A DNA stretch of 64,000 nucleotides from Idiomarina sp. (GTDB lineage Bacteria; Pseudomonadota; Gammaproteobacteria; Enterobacterales; Alteromonadaceae): assembly GCA_020831965.1 (NCBI GenBank), contig JAFIFP010000006.1, positions 1 to 64,000 on the forward strand. Direction: 5' to 3'. Shown here piece after piece: positions 29,697-37,883 of this stretch. Under the pieces are notes generated by a model. It saw nothing but the letters and a program-made list of their open reading frames with translations, ran no database searches and was not told the origin of the DNA. The position numbers and the translations under genes are program-made. Position 1 is the stretch's first letter; each line of letters opens with the position of its first letter.

Positions 29697-31382
29697 ATGA
29701 ATGCAATATTCGTCTTGATTCTAGGATTGGGTGCCATGGCACTAGGCTACATCTTCTATTCGCGCTTTATTGCCGAAAAAATCTATCGTCTTGATCCTGA
29801 CTTCCAAACCCCAGCCCATGAATTCAACGATGGCGTCGATTTTGTTCCCACCAACAAATACGTTTTGTGGGGGCATCATTTCACCTCGGTCGCCGGAGCT
29901 GCACCAATTATTGGGCCTGCTATTGCGGTCATCTGGGGGTGGGTGCCAGCATTTCTATGGGTGATCTTTGGCACCATCTTCTTTGCAGGTGTACATGACG
30001 CCGGAGCGATTTGGGCGAGTAATCGCAACAAAGGGCGTTCAATGGGGGCGTTAACCGGCGACGTGGTAGGGAAGCGGGCACAAAGCCTCTTCATGATAGT
30101 TATCTTCCTTGTTTTGCTGATGGTCAACGCTGTTTTTGCCGTAGTGATTTCTGGCCTATTGGTGGATTTCAACAGTGCCGTGATACCCGTTTGGGGCGCG
30201 ATTATCGTCGCCTTAATTATTGGACAACTGATCTATCGGAAACTCATTGGTCTATTAGCCGTGTCAGTCATTGGTGTATTGGCGCTCTATGCCCTCATTT
30301 GGCTCGGCCCGATTGCGCCTGTGGCGCTGCCCGAACAAATCGGCATATTGTCCGATCGCGCGCAATGGATCTTGATTCTCTTTGGTTATGCGGCTATCGC
30401 GTCGTTACTCCCAGTCTGGATGCTGTTGCAACCACGGGACTATATCAACGGCTTGCAGCTCTTTGTTGGCTTAATTCTGCTTTATGGCGCCGTGTTGTTG
30501 TCGGGACCGGAGTTAGTCGCGCCGGCCTTTAACACGAACTTGCCAGAAGGCACGCCGTCTATGGTGCCTTTGCTGTTCGTAACTATTGCATGCGGCGCTA
30601 TTTCAGGTTTCCACGGGTTAGTTGCAGGCGGCACCACTTCGAAGCAGCTGAACAAGGAAACTGATGCGCGCTTCGTTGGTTATTTTGGTGCGGTCGGTGA
30701 AGGCTCACTGGCATTGGCTGCCGTGATTGCGGCAACAGCCGGTTTCGCGACCTTTGGGGATTGGCAGGCGATTTATCATAGTTTTGGTCAAGGTGGCGTC
30801 AACGCATTCGTGACGGGTGGTGCCAATATCTTGAGTAATGGTATTGGGCTGAATCTCGATTTGGCGCAGACCCTACTGACTGTGATGGCAGTATTGTTTG
30901 CCGGCACGACTATGGACACCGGCTTACGGCTACAACGCTATATCTTCCAAGAATGGGGGAGTATCTACAACATTGGCTGGATGCAAAAGGCGATTCCAGC
31001 GACCTTGCTGGCGGTGGGAGCCTGTCTTTTGCTTGCTTTCGGTGCGGGTGGCGCGGACGGCTCCGGTGGCTTGGTGATTTGGCCCTTGTTCGGTACGACT
31101 AATCAGCTCCTTGCGGGTCTGACGCTGTTGGTGATTACGGTTATGTTAGTGCGTTATGGACGCCCTATGTACGCGACGTTAATCCCGCTAATCTTCCTGT
31201 TGATTATGACAGTGTTTGCGTTGCTCACGCAGTTGCATACCTTCTATGTAGCAGGCGATTGGTTCTTGTTCTTCCTCGACATTGTGGTACTCATTGCAGC
31301 GATTCTGATCGCTCTTGAATGTGGCTCAGTGTTGAGTAAGTTACGTAAGCAAGATAATCAGGTTAAGCAAGATGGCCGTTGA
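29697..31382 (+). CDS. cstA: CstA-family transporter (short form)
   Basis: This 561-residue inner-membrane protein has about 15 hydrophobic segments and CstA signatures: HHFTSVAGAAPIIGPAIAV near the N-terminus, GVHDAGAIWAS, and WPLFGTTNQLLAGL in the C-terminal part. It is shorter than E. coli CstA or BtsT (about 700), which take up pyruvate and perhaps peptides. The ATG at 29697 is preferred over a GTG at 29685. The stop overlaps the next gene by 11 nt, matching the cstA-ybdD pairing of E. coli. A TATAGT -10-like hexamer lies near 29635 without a clear -35. Confidence 0.9.
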   Translation: MNAIFVLILGLGAMALGYIFYSRFIAEKIYRLDPDFQTPAHEFNDGVDFVPTNKYVLWGHHFTSVAGAAPIIGPAIAVIWGWVPAFLWVIFGTIFFAGVHDAGAIWASNRNKGRSMGALTGDVVGKRAQSLFMIVIFLVLLMVNAVFAVVISGLLVDFNSAVIPVWGAIIVALIIGQLIYRKLIGLLAVSVIGVLALYALIWLGPIAPVALPEQIGILSDRAQWILILFGYAAIASLLPVWMLLQPRDYINGLQLFVGLILLYGAVLLSGPELVAPAFNTNLPEGTPSMVPLLFVTIACGAISGFHGLVAGGTTSKQLNKETDARFVGYFGAVGEGSLALAAVIAATAGFATFGDWQAIYHSFGQGGVNAFVTGGANILSNGIGLNLDLAQTLLTVMAVLFAGTTMDTGLRLQRYIFQEWGSIYNIGWMQKAIPATLLAVGACLLLAFGAGGADGSGGLVIWPLFGTTNQLLAGLTLLVITVMLVRYGRPMYATLIPLIFLLIMTVFALLTQLHTFYVAGDWFLFFLDIVVLIAAILIALECGSVLSKLRKQDNQVKQDGR

Positions 31383-31650
31383 TTGGCAAGCATGGCGCGC
31401 GGCGATTGCGCGCGCCAATGCCTTTGTGGAAGAAGTCTACAATGCCCCCTATCGCTCGGCCATTGCCCGAGCTCGCCGAGAGCAGGATGACCTCTTTATG
31501 TTACTGGTGTTTTCAGAAATGATGGGCGTTCCCAACCCCGCCAGTTACTACACGCTCGAACTGCAACCATTGATGCTCGAACGCTTTCATGATTGGCATC
31601 AACGGATGGGAATGGAGCGTTCGCCGCTTGACCACTTTCGTTGCTGTTAA
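31372..31650 (+). CDS. Small CstA-associated protein ending in Arg-Cys-Cys
   Basis: This 92-residue soluble protein ends HFRCC, and the start overlaps cstA. I recall small CstA-linked proteins with a terminal Cys-Cys being called cory-CC-star; E. coli YbdD and YjiX, partners of CstA and BtsT, also end in RCC from memory. Conserved-looking features are APYRSAIARARREQDDLFML, GVPNPASYYTLEL and paired aromatics. A role helping or regulating CstA is inferred from context; the terminal cysteines could bind metal or be modified. Its RCC-stop codons are repeated twice more in the DNA just downstream. Confidence 0.82.
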   Translation: MAVDWQAWRAAIARANAFVEEVYNAPYRSAIARARREQDDLFMLLVFSEMMGVPNPASYYTLELQPLMLERFHDWHQRMGMERSPLDHFRCC

Positions 31651-31698
31651 CCGATTGGCGTTGTTGTTAACCGAATAGCGCTGCTGTTAACCCATTGT
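31639..31698 (+). repeat. Three tandem 20-bp repeats spanning the RCC-stop codons
   Basis: Units start at 31639, 31659 and 31679. Unit 1 contains the last codons of the preceding gene (CGT TGC TGT TAA); unit 2 reads CGT TGT TGT TAA and unit 3 CGC TGC TGT TAA. The two differences within these 12-nt cores are both synonymous, while the following 8 nt vary more. The 20-nt period puts the copies in different frames; in the frame two bases on from the gene, the sequence stays open into unit 2 and ends RCC-stop there too. Confidence 0.9.
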
Positions 31699-31723
31699 CG
31701 CTCTCAGATCTTCGGAGTTTAGG

Positions 31724-32731
31724 ATGCAATTAACCGATAAATCGGTGGTATTGATTGGTGGTAAAGGTGGTGTGGGTAAGACCACTATGGCCTCGTCTTT
31801 AGCGTTGCTGGCGGCGCGGCAAGGACGTCGTGTGTTGTTGGTTTCCACGGATCCGGCCCATAGCCTCGCCGACGCATTCGATCAACCTATTGGCGACCAA
31901 GTCACCGAGATCATCCCAAACTTGGATGTGCTGGAAATTGATCCTGATCGCGAAGTGACGGCGCATATTGCGCGTGTCACGCAGCAAATGAAGTCTTTCA
32001 CGAGCCTAGACATGTTTGCTGAGATTGAGCGGCAAATGAAACTTACTGCGCAATCACCGGGCGCTCAAGAAGCCGCATTGCTCGAGCGTATTGCCCGCAT
32101 TCTGGATGAAGCAGAAACCACCCATGATCTCGTGATCTTTGATACCGCTCCGACAGGGCACACCTTGCGCTTGCTGTCTTTACCAGAAGCCATGGCAGCT
32201 TGGACGCAAGGAATGCTGCGGCAAGACAGTAAATCGAAACGTCTCGGTGGTGTACTCGACCATCTCACACCCAAACAAGGTAAAGATATTGACCATCCGT
32301 TAAATGACCCTCTTAAGAATGAAACGACCGGAAAAGATGCGCGCACCACGGAAATTACTGAGCGTTTATTGGAGCGCCAACGTCTGTTTCATCGCACGCG
32401 TCATCGTTTAACAAATAAGGCCAAAACGGCCTTAGTATTTGTGCTGACGCCCGAGAAATTACCTATTCTGGAGACTCGCCGCGCGGTTACCACATTAGTT
32501 GAAGAGAAGTTGCCCTTGGCGGGCCTGATTGTGAATCGAATCTTGCCTGACGAGGCGGATGGTGCATTTCTCGCTCAACGTCGTGCGCAAGAGAAGGAAC
32601 ATTTGCAGACCATCGAAAAGGAATTTAAGGGGATACCTCGATTAGGTATTGCGTTGCTGCCGACTGATATTCAAGGAATGGCAGCACTGCAAGCGATGGC
32701 AGATCGCTTGCAGGCTGCTGGTGTTAAATAA
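31724..32731 (+). CDS. ArsA/Get3-family ATPase
   Basis: This 335-residue single-domain ATPase has the deviant Walker A GGKGGVGKTT (12-21), switch I DPAHSLADAF, switch II DTAPTGHTLRLL and the NRILPDE nucleotide site. Relatives are the arsenite pump ATPase ArsA and the tail-anchor chaperone Get3. No arsB, arsR or arsenite-binding cysteine cluster is present, so arsenic resistance is unlikely. Its place after cstA and the RCC protein suggests a role in maturation or control of that transporter, which is inference. The stop lies 1 nt from the convergent protease gene. Confidence 0.88.
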   Translation: MQLTDKSVVLIGGKGGVGKTTMASSLALLAARQGRRVLLVSTDPAHSLADAFDQPIGDQVTEIIPNLDVLEIDPDREVTAHIARVTQQMKSFTSLDMFAEIERQMKLTAQSPGAQEAALLERIARILDEAETTHDLVIFDTAPTGHTLRLLSLPEAMAAWTQGMLRQDSKSKRLGGVLDHLTPKQGKDIDHPLNDPLKNETTGKDARTTEITERLLERQRLFHRTRHRLTNKAKTALVFVLTPEKLPILETRRAVTTLVEEKLPLAGLIVNRILPDEADGAFLAQRRAQEKEHLQTIEKEFKGIPRLGIALLPTDIQGMAALQAMADRLQAAGVK

Positions 32732-32732
32732 C

Positions 32733-35700
32733 CTATCTGTTTCTCGGTAGTGGATCTTCTGCGTAAGGCGCAGACATAGGCTGCGCCTCGAGCTCAGGCA
32801 CTGGCTGCTGTTGCAGGAGTTGGCGAAGTACTGAGATACCGCGCTCAAGCTGCGCATCACGGCCCTGGAAGGTGGCGAACGGCAAGTTATCGATGACGAT
32901 ATCTGGCTCGACGCCGTAGCCTTCAATAATCCAACGACCATCCATGGCATGCTGTGGCGTTTCCGCGACACGCGCAACACCGCGGTCAGCCAGCGTATTG
33001 CGCCCAGAGAGCCATACCCCTGCGCCTGTGGTTTGCATACCGACTAGCGGGCCTAATCCTAGCGTTTTCACGCCGGCAGAGAAGGTTTCACCATCGGAAT
33101 AAGTAAGCTGATCGGTAAGTACTACTAACTGACCACGGAAGGCTTGCTGCATATTGGGGTAACCTTCACCTTTGCGAGGTTGCCAGAACATCCATGCGCG
33201 ACGCAGTAATTTCTCGATGATCCAGCTGTCGATATTACCGCCGCGATTACGGCGTACATCGATGATTAACCCGTCTTTCTGTACGTTCGCATAAAAGTCA
33301 CGGGCGAAGCTTGAAACATCGTTAGCACCCATGGCGTAGAGGTGAAGGTAGCCAAACTTACCATCACTCGCTGCCGTGACCTTGTCGCGGTTGCGTTGCA
33401 CCCAGTCTTCATAACGGAGGCGGTGGTCCCGACCCGTGGTGACCGGCTCAATGACATTGGACCAACGCGTATTGCCGCGGCGCATATCCACTCGTACCTG
33501 ACGGTTCGCTTGCCCACGCAATGCCATAGTAAGGTCGCGTAAGTTGCGTACATTAGTGCCGTTAATGTGAGTGATCACATCACCGACTTCAGCGCGCACG
33601 CCAGGGCGAGCAAATGGCGCTGCTTCTGAGGGTAACTCTGGGTCAGTGCGGTAAATATGAGTGATTTCTAACCCACCTTGGACGGCTCGTACCGCTGCCC
33701 CTAAAGTAGCTGCAGACGCGCGCTCACGCGGTTGTGAGTATTCACCGCCTCGTACCTGCGAGTGCAACACGTTTAACTCGCTCAGGAGTTGCGAGAATAA
33801 GTCATCGAGCTCGTGGCGATCAGTTAAGCGGTCAAGCAATGGTTCATAGCGAGCACGCATGGCATCCCAGTCAACACCGCGCATCTCTTTGTCGAACAGG
33901 AAGTCGCGATGCATCAGCCAAGCGTCGCGGAACATTTGACGCCATTCGGCGGTTGGGTTGAACGCCAGTTGCCATTGACGAGTCGCTACCCGTGCTTGGC
34001 TCAAGTCATTTGGTGCACTCGCGCCGGCGTCGACGATAAACATGTCATGCACGTTACTCTGCCGATAGAACAGGCGCTTGGTATCGTTCGATAGCTGATA
34101 TGAGACCACATTTGAGGCAAAGGTATCACGCTTCACATTACGGTCCGTGAAGGCGATTTGATAGAGGGTGGGTGAGCCACCAGCAGCCTGGCGCGCTTGC
34201 ACATACAGGCGATTATCTGTTGCCGATAGGTTGTAGTAGTTGTCTGCGTCCACTGGAACTTGCCATAAACGCTCACGTAAGCCGTCCCAATCCACTAAGC
34301 GCGCGTTACGGCGAGCTGTTTGCTCGGCAGTCGCTTCTTCATTATTGCAATGACTCACCTCTGCCGGCGGTGCAAATGGGAAACAGGCTTGCTGCTTTAA
34401 CGATAGCGCGTAGATTTGTGTGCGCTTATCAAAGAATGGCCCCATATTCCGATCGCCCCACGGCGATGTAGGTGTTGGGCGGAAGTTCCGGTTTGATAGG
34501 AAGTAGAGCCAATGCCCGTCACGACTAAAGGTTGGAGAAAAGGACTCATAGGTATCAGAAGTCAGAACTTCTGCACGGCGCTCTGGCACTGAGTACAACA
34601 CAACCTGAGGACGCGGTGCATACTGGTCATTCTTGGTAAATGCGAGTAGTTGACTGTCTGCGGACCAGACGACATTCGCTAATGGCGTATGACCCGAGGC
34701 ACCTTCATAAATCTTGCGATTATTACCGGTCTCAAGATTGAGTAGCCATAAATTACCATGCTTATCATCATGGGCTATCGTGCGGCCATCGGGCGATAAA
34801 TAGAGGTTCCAGCGGAACGTCACGCCGTCGCGGGTCAATTGTTCTGCGCCGCGGCGTCCATCCGTCGGGAAACGCCAAATTTCGTTTTCACCCGTGTGGT
34901 CATTGAGTGCATACACCCAACGGCCATCGTGACTAATAATGGCGCCACGTGAGCGACTTTCAGCTGGCGTGTTCACCTGCACTAGTCGGCGCGGCGTTGT
35001 CGCTGCAAGCGCGATTTGACTGCGTGCGGTCAGCACTACTTGTTCGTTCTCACCGCCGAAGCTGACATTGGTGAGATAGTCGAGAGGGTTCGTTAACCAA
35101 CGCTCTTGGCGCTGCGTGAAATCACTGGTCAGTGCAATGGTGAGTGCTTCGCTCTGCTGACTTTGCAAATCGAGCAAATGCAGGTCGGCACCACGCTGGT
35201 ACACAATGCGCCCTTCAGACAAGCTGGCATCCCAAATTTGCCAGTTATCGTACTGTGTATGTTGGACCGGATCGCCGCCGCCAGACGCAACAGACCAAAT
35301 GTTCGGCGTGCCATCGGCGTCGCTGATGAAGTAAACACGACCTTGCCAATACATAGGCTTGCGGACCGAACCTTCATGACCCGCTGTAATAATTTGTGCT
35401 TCGTCTTGGCTGCCAAGTGTAAAGCGCCAAATCTGTCCCATTGCGCCGCCACGGTAAACGCGCGCATTGTCGCCAGTAGCTTGTAAACCGAAACGAGTAA
35501 AAAACAGCTGTTCGCCTTGGCTATCTGTCACCCCTTCAATGGCATCGATTAAGGGTACGGTCGCTAACTCTAGAGTTTCTGGGTGCACTGTGCGCAAAAC
35601 CCATTGATTTGCTGGACCCATAACATGGTCTGTCGAGTAGATAATTTTGCCATCAGGTGTCCAACCTTGCAGCCGGACTCGACTTTGTTCGAAGCTGACG

Positions 35701-36011
35701 CGTTTTGGCGTGCCGCCTGCAAGCGGCATGACATAGACTTCGTCTGCGCCCTCGTAGTTGGCGACAAAGGCTACTTGTGTCCGATCAGGCGAAATTTGAG
35801 CACCGATTTCTTCGGCCGCATGGGAGGTCAGGCGCCGAGGTGTCGTTTCCCCCAGTGTTTTGTGCCAGAGGTCACCTTCAGCGGTGAAAACTAAATGTTC
35901 ACCTGCTAGCGCTGGAGCGCGATAATAACCCTGTGTCGAATCGTTCGACGCGAGAGTGGGTGCTGCCGCGACTGCGAGCACCGAAAGAGAGAGTAGTGCG
36001 GCCGTTTTCAT
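32733..36011 (-). CDS. Tricorn-type S41 protease
   Basis: This 1092-residue protein has a signal peptide (about 1-21, ending TLAS), so it acts outside the cytoplasm, unlike archaeal tricorn. Two beta-propeller-like regions (about 30-310 and 315-640, with ISPDRTQVAFVAN and LSPDGRTIAHDDKHGNLWLL) precede a PDZ domain (about 760-850, DVITHINGTN) and the S41 catalytic core with nucleophile Ser in TYSDGETFSAG, then GAGVWLSG. It probably degrades peptides for nutrition. Length is normal. No operon partner is required by the sequence. Confidence 0.92.
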   Translation of the reverse strand: MKTAALLSLSVLAVAAAPTLASNDSTQGYYRAPALAGEHLVFTAEGDLWHKTLGETTPRRLTSHAAEEIGAQISPDRTQVAFVANYEGADEVYVMPLAGGTPKRVSFEQSRVRLQGWTPDGKIIYSTDHVMGPANQWVLRTVHPETLELATVPLIDAIEGVTDSQGEQLFFTRFGLQATGDNARVYRGGAMGQIWRFTLGSQDEAQIITAGHEGSVRKPMYWQGRVYFISDADGTPNIWSVASGGGDPVQHTQYDNWQIWDASLSEGRIVYQRGADLHLLDLQSQQSEALTIALTSDFTQRQERWLTNPLDYLTNVSFGGENEQVVLTARSQIALAATTPRRLVQVNTPAESRSRGAIISHDGRWVYALNDHTGENEIWRFPTDGRRGAEQLTRDGVTFRWNLYLSPDGRTIAHDDKHGNLWLLNLETGNNRKIYEGASGHTPLANVVWSADSQLLAFTKNDQYAPRPQVVLYSVPERRAEVLTSDTYESFSPTFSRDGHWLYFLSNRNFRPTPTSPWGDRNMGPFFDKRTQIYALSLKQQACFPFAPPAEVSHCNNEEATAEQTARRNARLVDWDGLRERLWQVPVDADNYYNLSATDNRLYVQARQAAGGSPTLYQIAFTDRNVKRDTFASNVVSYQLSNDTKRLFYRQSNVHDMFIVDAGASAPNDLSQARVATRQWQLAFNPTAEWRQMFRDAWLMHRDFLFDKEMRGVDWDAMRARYEPLLDRLTDRHELDDLFSQLLSELNVLHSQVRGGEYSQPRERASAATLGAAVRAVQGGLEITHIYRTDPELPSEAAPFARPGVRAEVGDVITHINGTNVRNLRDLTMALRGQANRQVRVDMRRGNTRWSNVIEPVTTGRDHRLRYEDWVQRNRDKVTAASDGKFGYLHLYAMGANDVSSFARDFYANVQKDGLIIDVRRNRGGNIDSWIIEKLLRRAWMFWQPRKGEGYPNMQQAFRGQLVVLTDQLTYSDGETFSAGVKTLGLGPLVGMQTTGAGVWLSGRNTLADRGVARVAETPQHAMDGRWIIEGYGVEPDIVIDNLPFATFQGRDAQLERGISVLRQLLQQQPVPELEAQPMSAPYAEDPLPRNR

Positions 36012-36027
36012 GGTACGTCCTCGTTGG

Positions 36028-36633
36028 TTATGACTTCACGGGTGAACTGCTTTTACCCAAACCACCACTGAGCACGAGCTGTAATGCTTCAGCGGGTTGC
36101 ATATCAATGTTTTTGGTACAGCTGCGTGGCACGATAATGGTATAACCGCCCACGTTGTATGCCATCGGAATAAAGACCGCCAATTGTTCTTCGGTCATAA
36201 TGGATGACATTTGGTCTCCTTTTATACCGCCTTTTTTCGTTACGATGCCAATGAGTTCAACGTCTGTTTGTGGGAGTTTAACGAGAACCACGGATTCCTC
36301 GGCGAAATTCTTGCCAGACATCACTTCCATGAGCTCTTGAATTAGGCCATAGATCTGTCCCGCACCCGGAATCTTCAGTAAAATTTTCCCCGGTAAACTC
36401 CACACCCACGCGACCACTTTGACGCGCGCGGTGTAGCCAATAAAAATGCATAGCGCAATGAAACTTAAAATAGCCATTCCGGGGATATACCAGTTCTGAT
36501 TCAGAAATAACTGAATGACGGGAGTAAGCCAAGTTTCCACGGTTGACAGGAGCCAGCGGAGCAGTTCGATGGTAATAACGACCGGAAGAATAATAGCGAT
36601 ACCGCGAAAAAACGCGTTGAATATTACTTTCAT
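36028..36633 (-). CDS. DUF502 membrane protein
   Basis: This 201-residue inner-membrane protein has two hydrophobic segments (about 8-28 and 50-70), then a cytoplasmic beta-rich domain with the DUF502 blocks GKNFAEESVVLVKLP, GIVTKKGG and FIPMAYNVGGYTIIVP. Function is unknown. It lies 16 nt upstream of the protease start on the same strand and may share its transcript. Confidence 0.85.
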   Translation of the reverse strand: MKVIFNAFFRGIAIILPVVITIELLRWLLSTVETWLTPVIQLFLNQNWYIPGMAILSFIALCIFIGYTARVKVVAWVWSLPGKILLKIPGAGQIYGLIQELMEVMSGKNFAEESVVLVKLPQTDVELIGIVTKKGGIKGDQMSSIMTEEQLAVFIPMAYNVGGYTIIVPRSCTKNIDMQPAEALQLVLSGGLGKSSSPVKS

Positions 36634-36675
36634 GGGGAGCTCCAGAGCGCCCGGCTAGCGGGCGCTGCAGTTAAC

Positions 36676-37116
36676 TTAATTGAATAGCGAGATAAATCCG
36701 AGCACCAGCAAGCCACAGTTAGCGAACCAGGAAATCATGAAGAAATAGCTTCGAGGACTTGGGTTTTTTTCTGTTGCAATACCGTAATACAAACCCATGT
36801 GCGCAACACGCCCAATGACCATGATCACGAGTAATACTTGAGTCCAAATCGGGCTTGCACCGACAAACATGCAGAAGACGGTTGCTCCGAGCATGGTGCC
36901 AAGATTTTCGACAGTGTTTTGATGTGTGCGCCAAGCGCGAAAAGCAAAACTGCTGTGTCCCAGCTCTGGGGCGGGTGCGAGGCCGGGAATTGCGCCCGGA
37001 AGACGAGCTTTCGCCCAGCCTGCGATCAGCCACTGCACCATGACTAGGGTAAGTAAAATACCTAGCCATAATAGACTTCCAGCGTATTGGCTAAGGTGAA
37101 GTGTGAGGTCGTTCAT
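36676..37116 (-). CDS. MAPEG-family membrane protein
   Basis: This 146-residue protein has four hydrophobic helices and the MAPEG pattern: RAHQN-like motif as FRAWRTHQNTVENLGTML, then GRVAHMGLYYGIA. Bacterial members are presumed glutathione-linked or membrane-associated enzymes without known substrates. The ATG at 37116 has GGAG upstream, which overlaps the alternative ATG at 37128. Confidence 0.83.
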   Translation of the reverse strand: MNDLTLHLSQYAGSLLWLGILLTLVMVQWLIAGWAKARLPGAIPGLAPAPELGHSSFAFRAWRTHQNTVENLGTMLGATVFCMFVGASPIWTQVLLVIMVIGRVAHMGLYYGIATEKNPSPRSYFFMISWFANCGLLVLGFISLFN

Positions 37117-37184
37117 GGGACGCTCCATTGTGATTGTTATTTGTTCAGACTAGCGCAATTTATGAGGGCGGCGCTACTGTCATT

Positions 37185-37847
37185 TTAGCGTTTTTGCAAC
37201 AGCGCCACGTCGGGCCCTACGATTTGTAAGTCAAAATTGTATTCGGCTGCGATCCACGCAAGCGTGTGCTCGCGGTAGAACCGGATATGCGTCGGGTCAG
37301 CGGAATACCCCCAGCGAGAAAAGGCCTCTAATGTTGTCGGGCGCTGAGTCATCAGACTGAGCCAGCCACCGGGGCGCAGACACCGTTGCAATTGCGCAAA
37401 TGTTGCTCGAGGCCAATGCACATGCTCAATGACTTCGGTGCAGGTAATAAAGTCATAGGTGGTGTCGAGTAGCGCCGGGTCATTGGCAAAGAAAGGGTCG
37501 TAGTTTTGGCACTCAAATCCTAGCTCTTGGCACATCACACTCAGCGTTGGTCCGGGCCCGCAACCGAAGTCTAGGCCTTTAGCCTTTGCCTCAAGGCGCG
37601 GAACTAAGGGCTCCAATGCACGATTTAGAAAGCTCCGATACCCTAAATCTTCCGGTGAGTTTTCGTGTAAGGCATAGTAGGGTTGCTCGTCTTCCGGTGT
37701 TAGCAGAAATGCGCGCGCCACGAACACCAACTCGCAATTGCTACATTGAAGAAACTCGCGCGCACTGGAGTTTCTTCGCTCATCTGTCCACCAGAGCTTG
37801 GTAGTAGTACTTTCGCACAGTGGGCAGCATTCTGTTGGATTGGTCAT
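37185..37847 (-). CDS. Class I SAM-dependent methyltransferase with zinc ribbon
   Basis: This 220-residue protein has an N-terminal zinc-binding knuckle (CPLC at about 8-11 and CSNC at about 35-38) and a Rossmann methyltransferase core with motif I LDFGCGPGPTLSVM, then FITCTEVIEHVHWP and LRPGGWLSLMT. The substrate is unknown. It diverges from the sensor kinase gene with only 36 bp between starts. Confidence 0.85.
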   Translation of the reverse strand: MTNPTECCPLCESTTTKLWWTDERRNSSAREFLQCSNCELVFVARAFLLTPEDEQPYYALHENSPEDLGYRSFLNRALEPLVPRLEAKAKGLDFGCGPGPTLSVMCQELGFECQNYDPFFANDPALLDTTYDFITCTEVIEHVHWPRATFAQLQRCLRPGGWLSLMTQRPTTLEAFSRWGYSADPTHIRFYREHTLAWIAAEYNFDLQIVGPDVALLQKR

Positions 37848-37883
37848 TGCCGACGATTAATTTCCGTGATGTTATAGGCACCT

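Noticed and set aside
31724-32731. Arsenic resistance operon
   Set aside because: The ATPase lacks a duplicated domain and arsenite-binding cysteines, and no arsB, arsC, arsD or arsR lies nearby.
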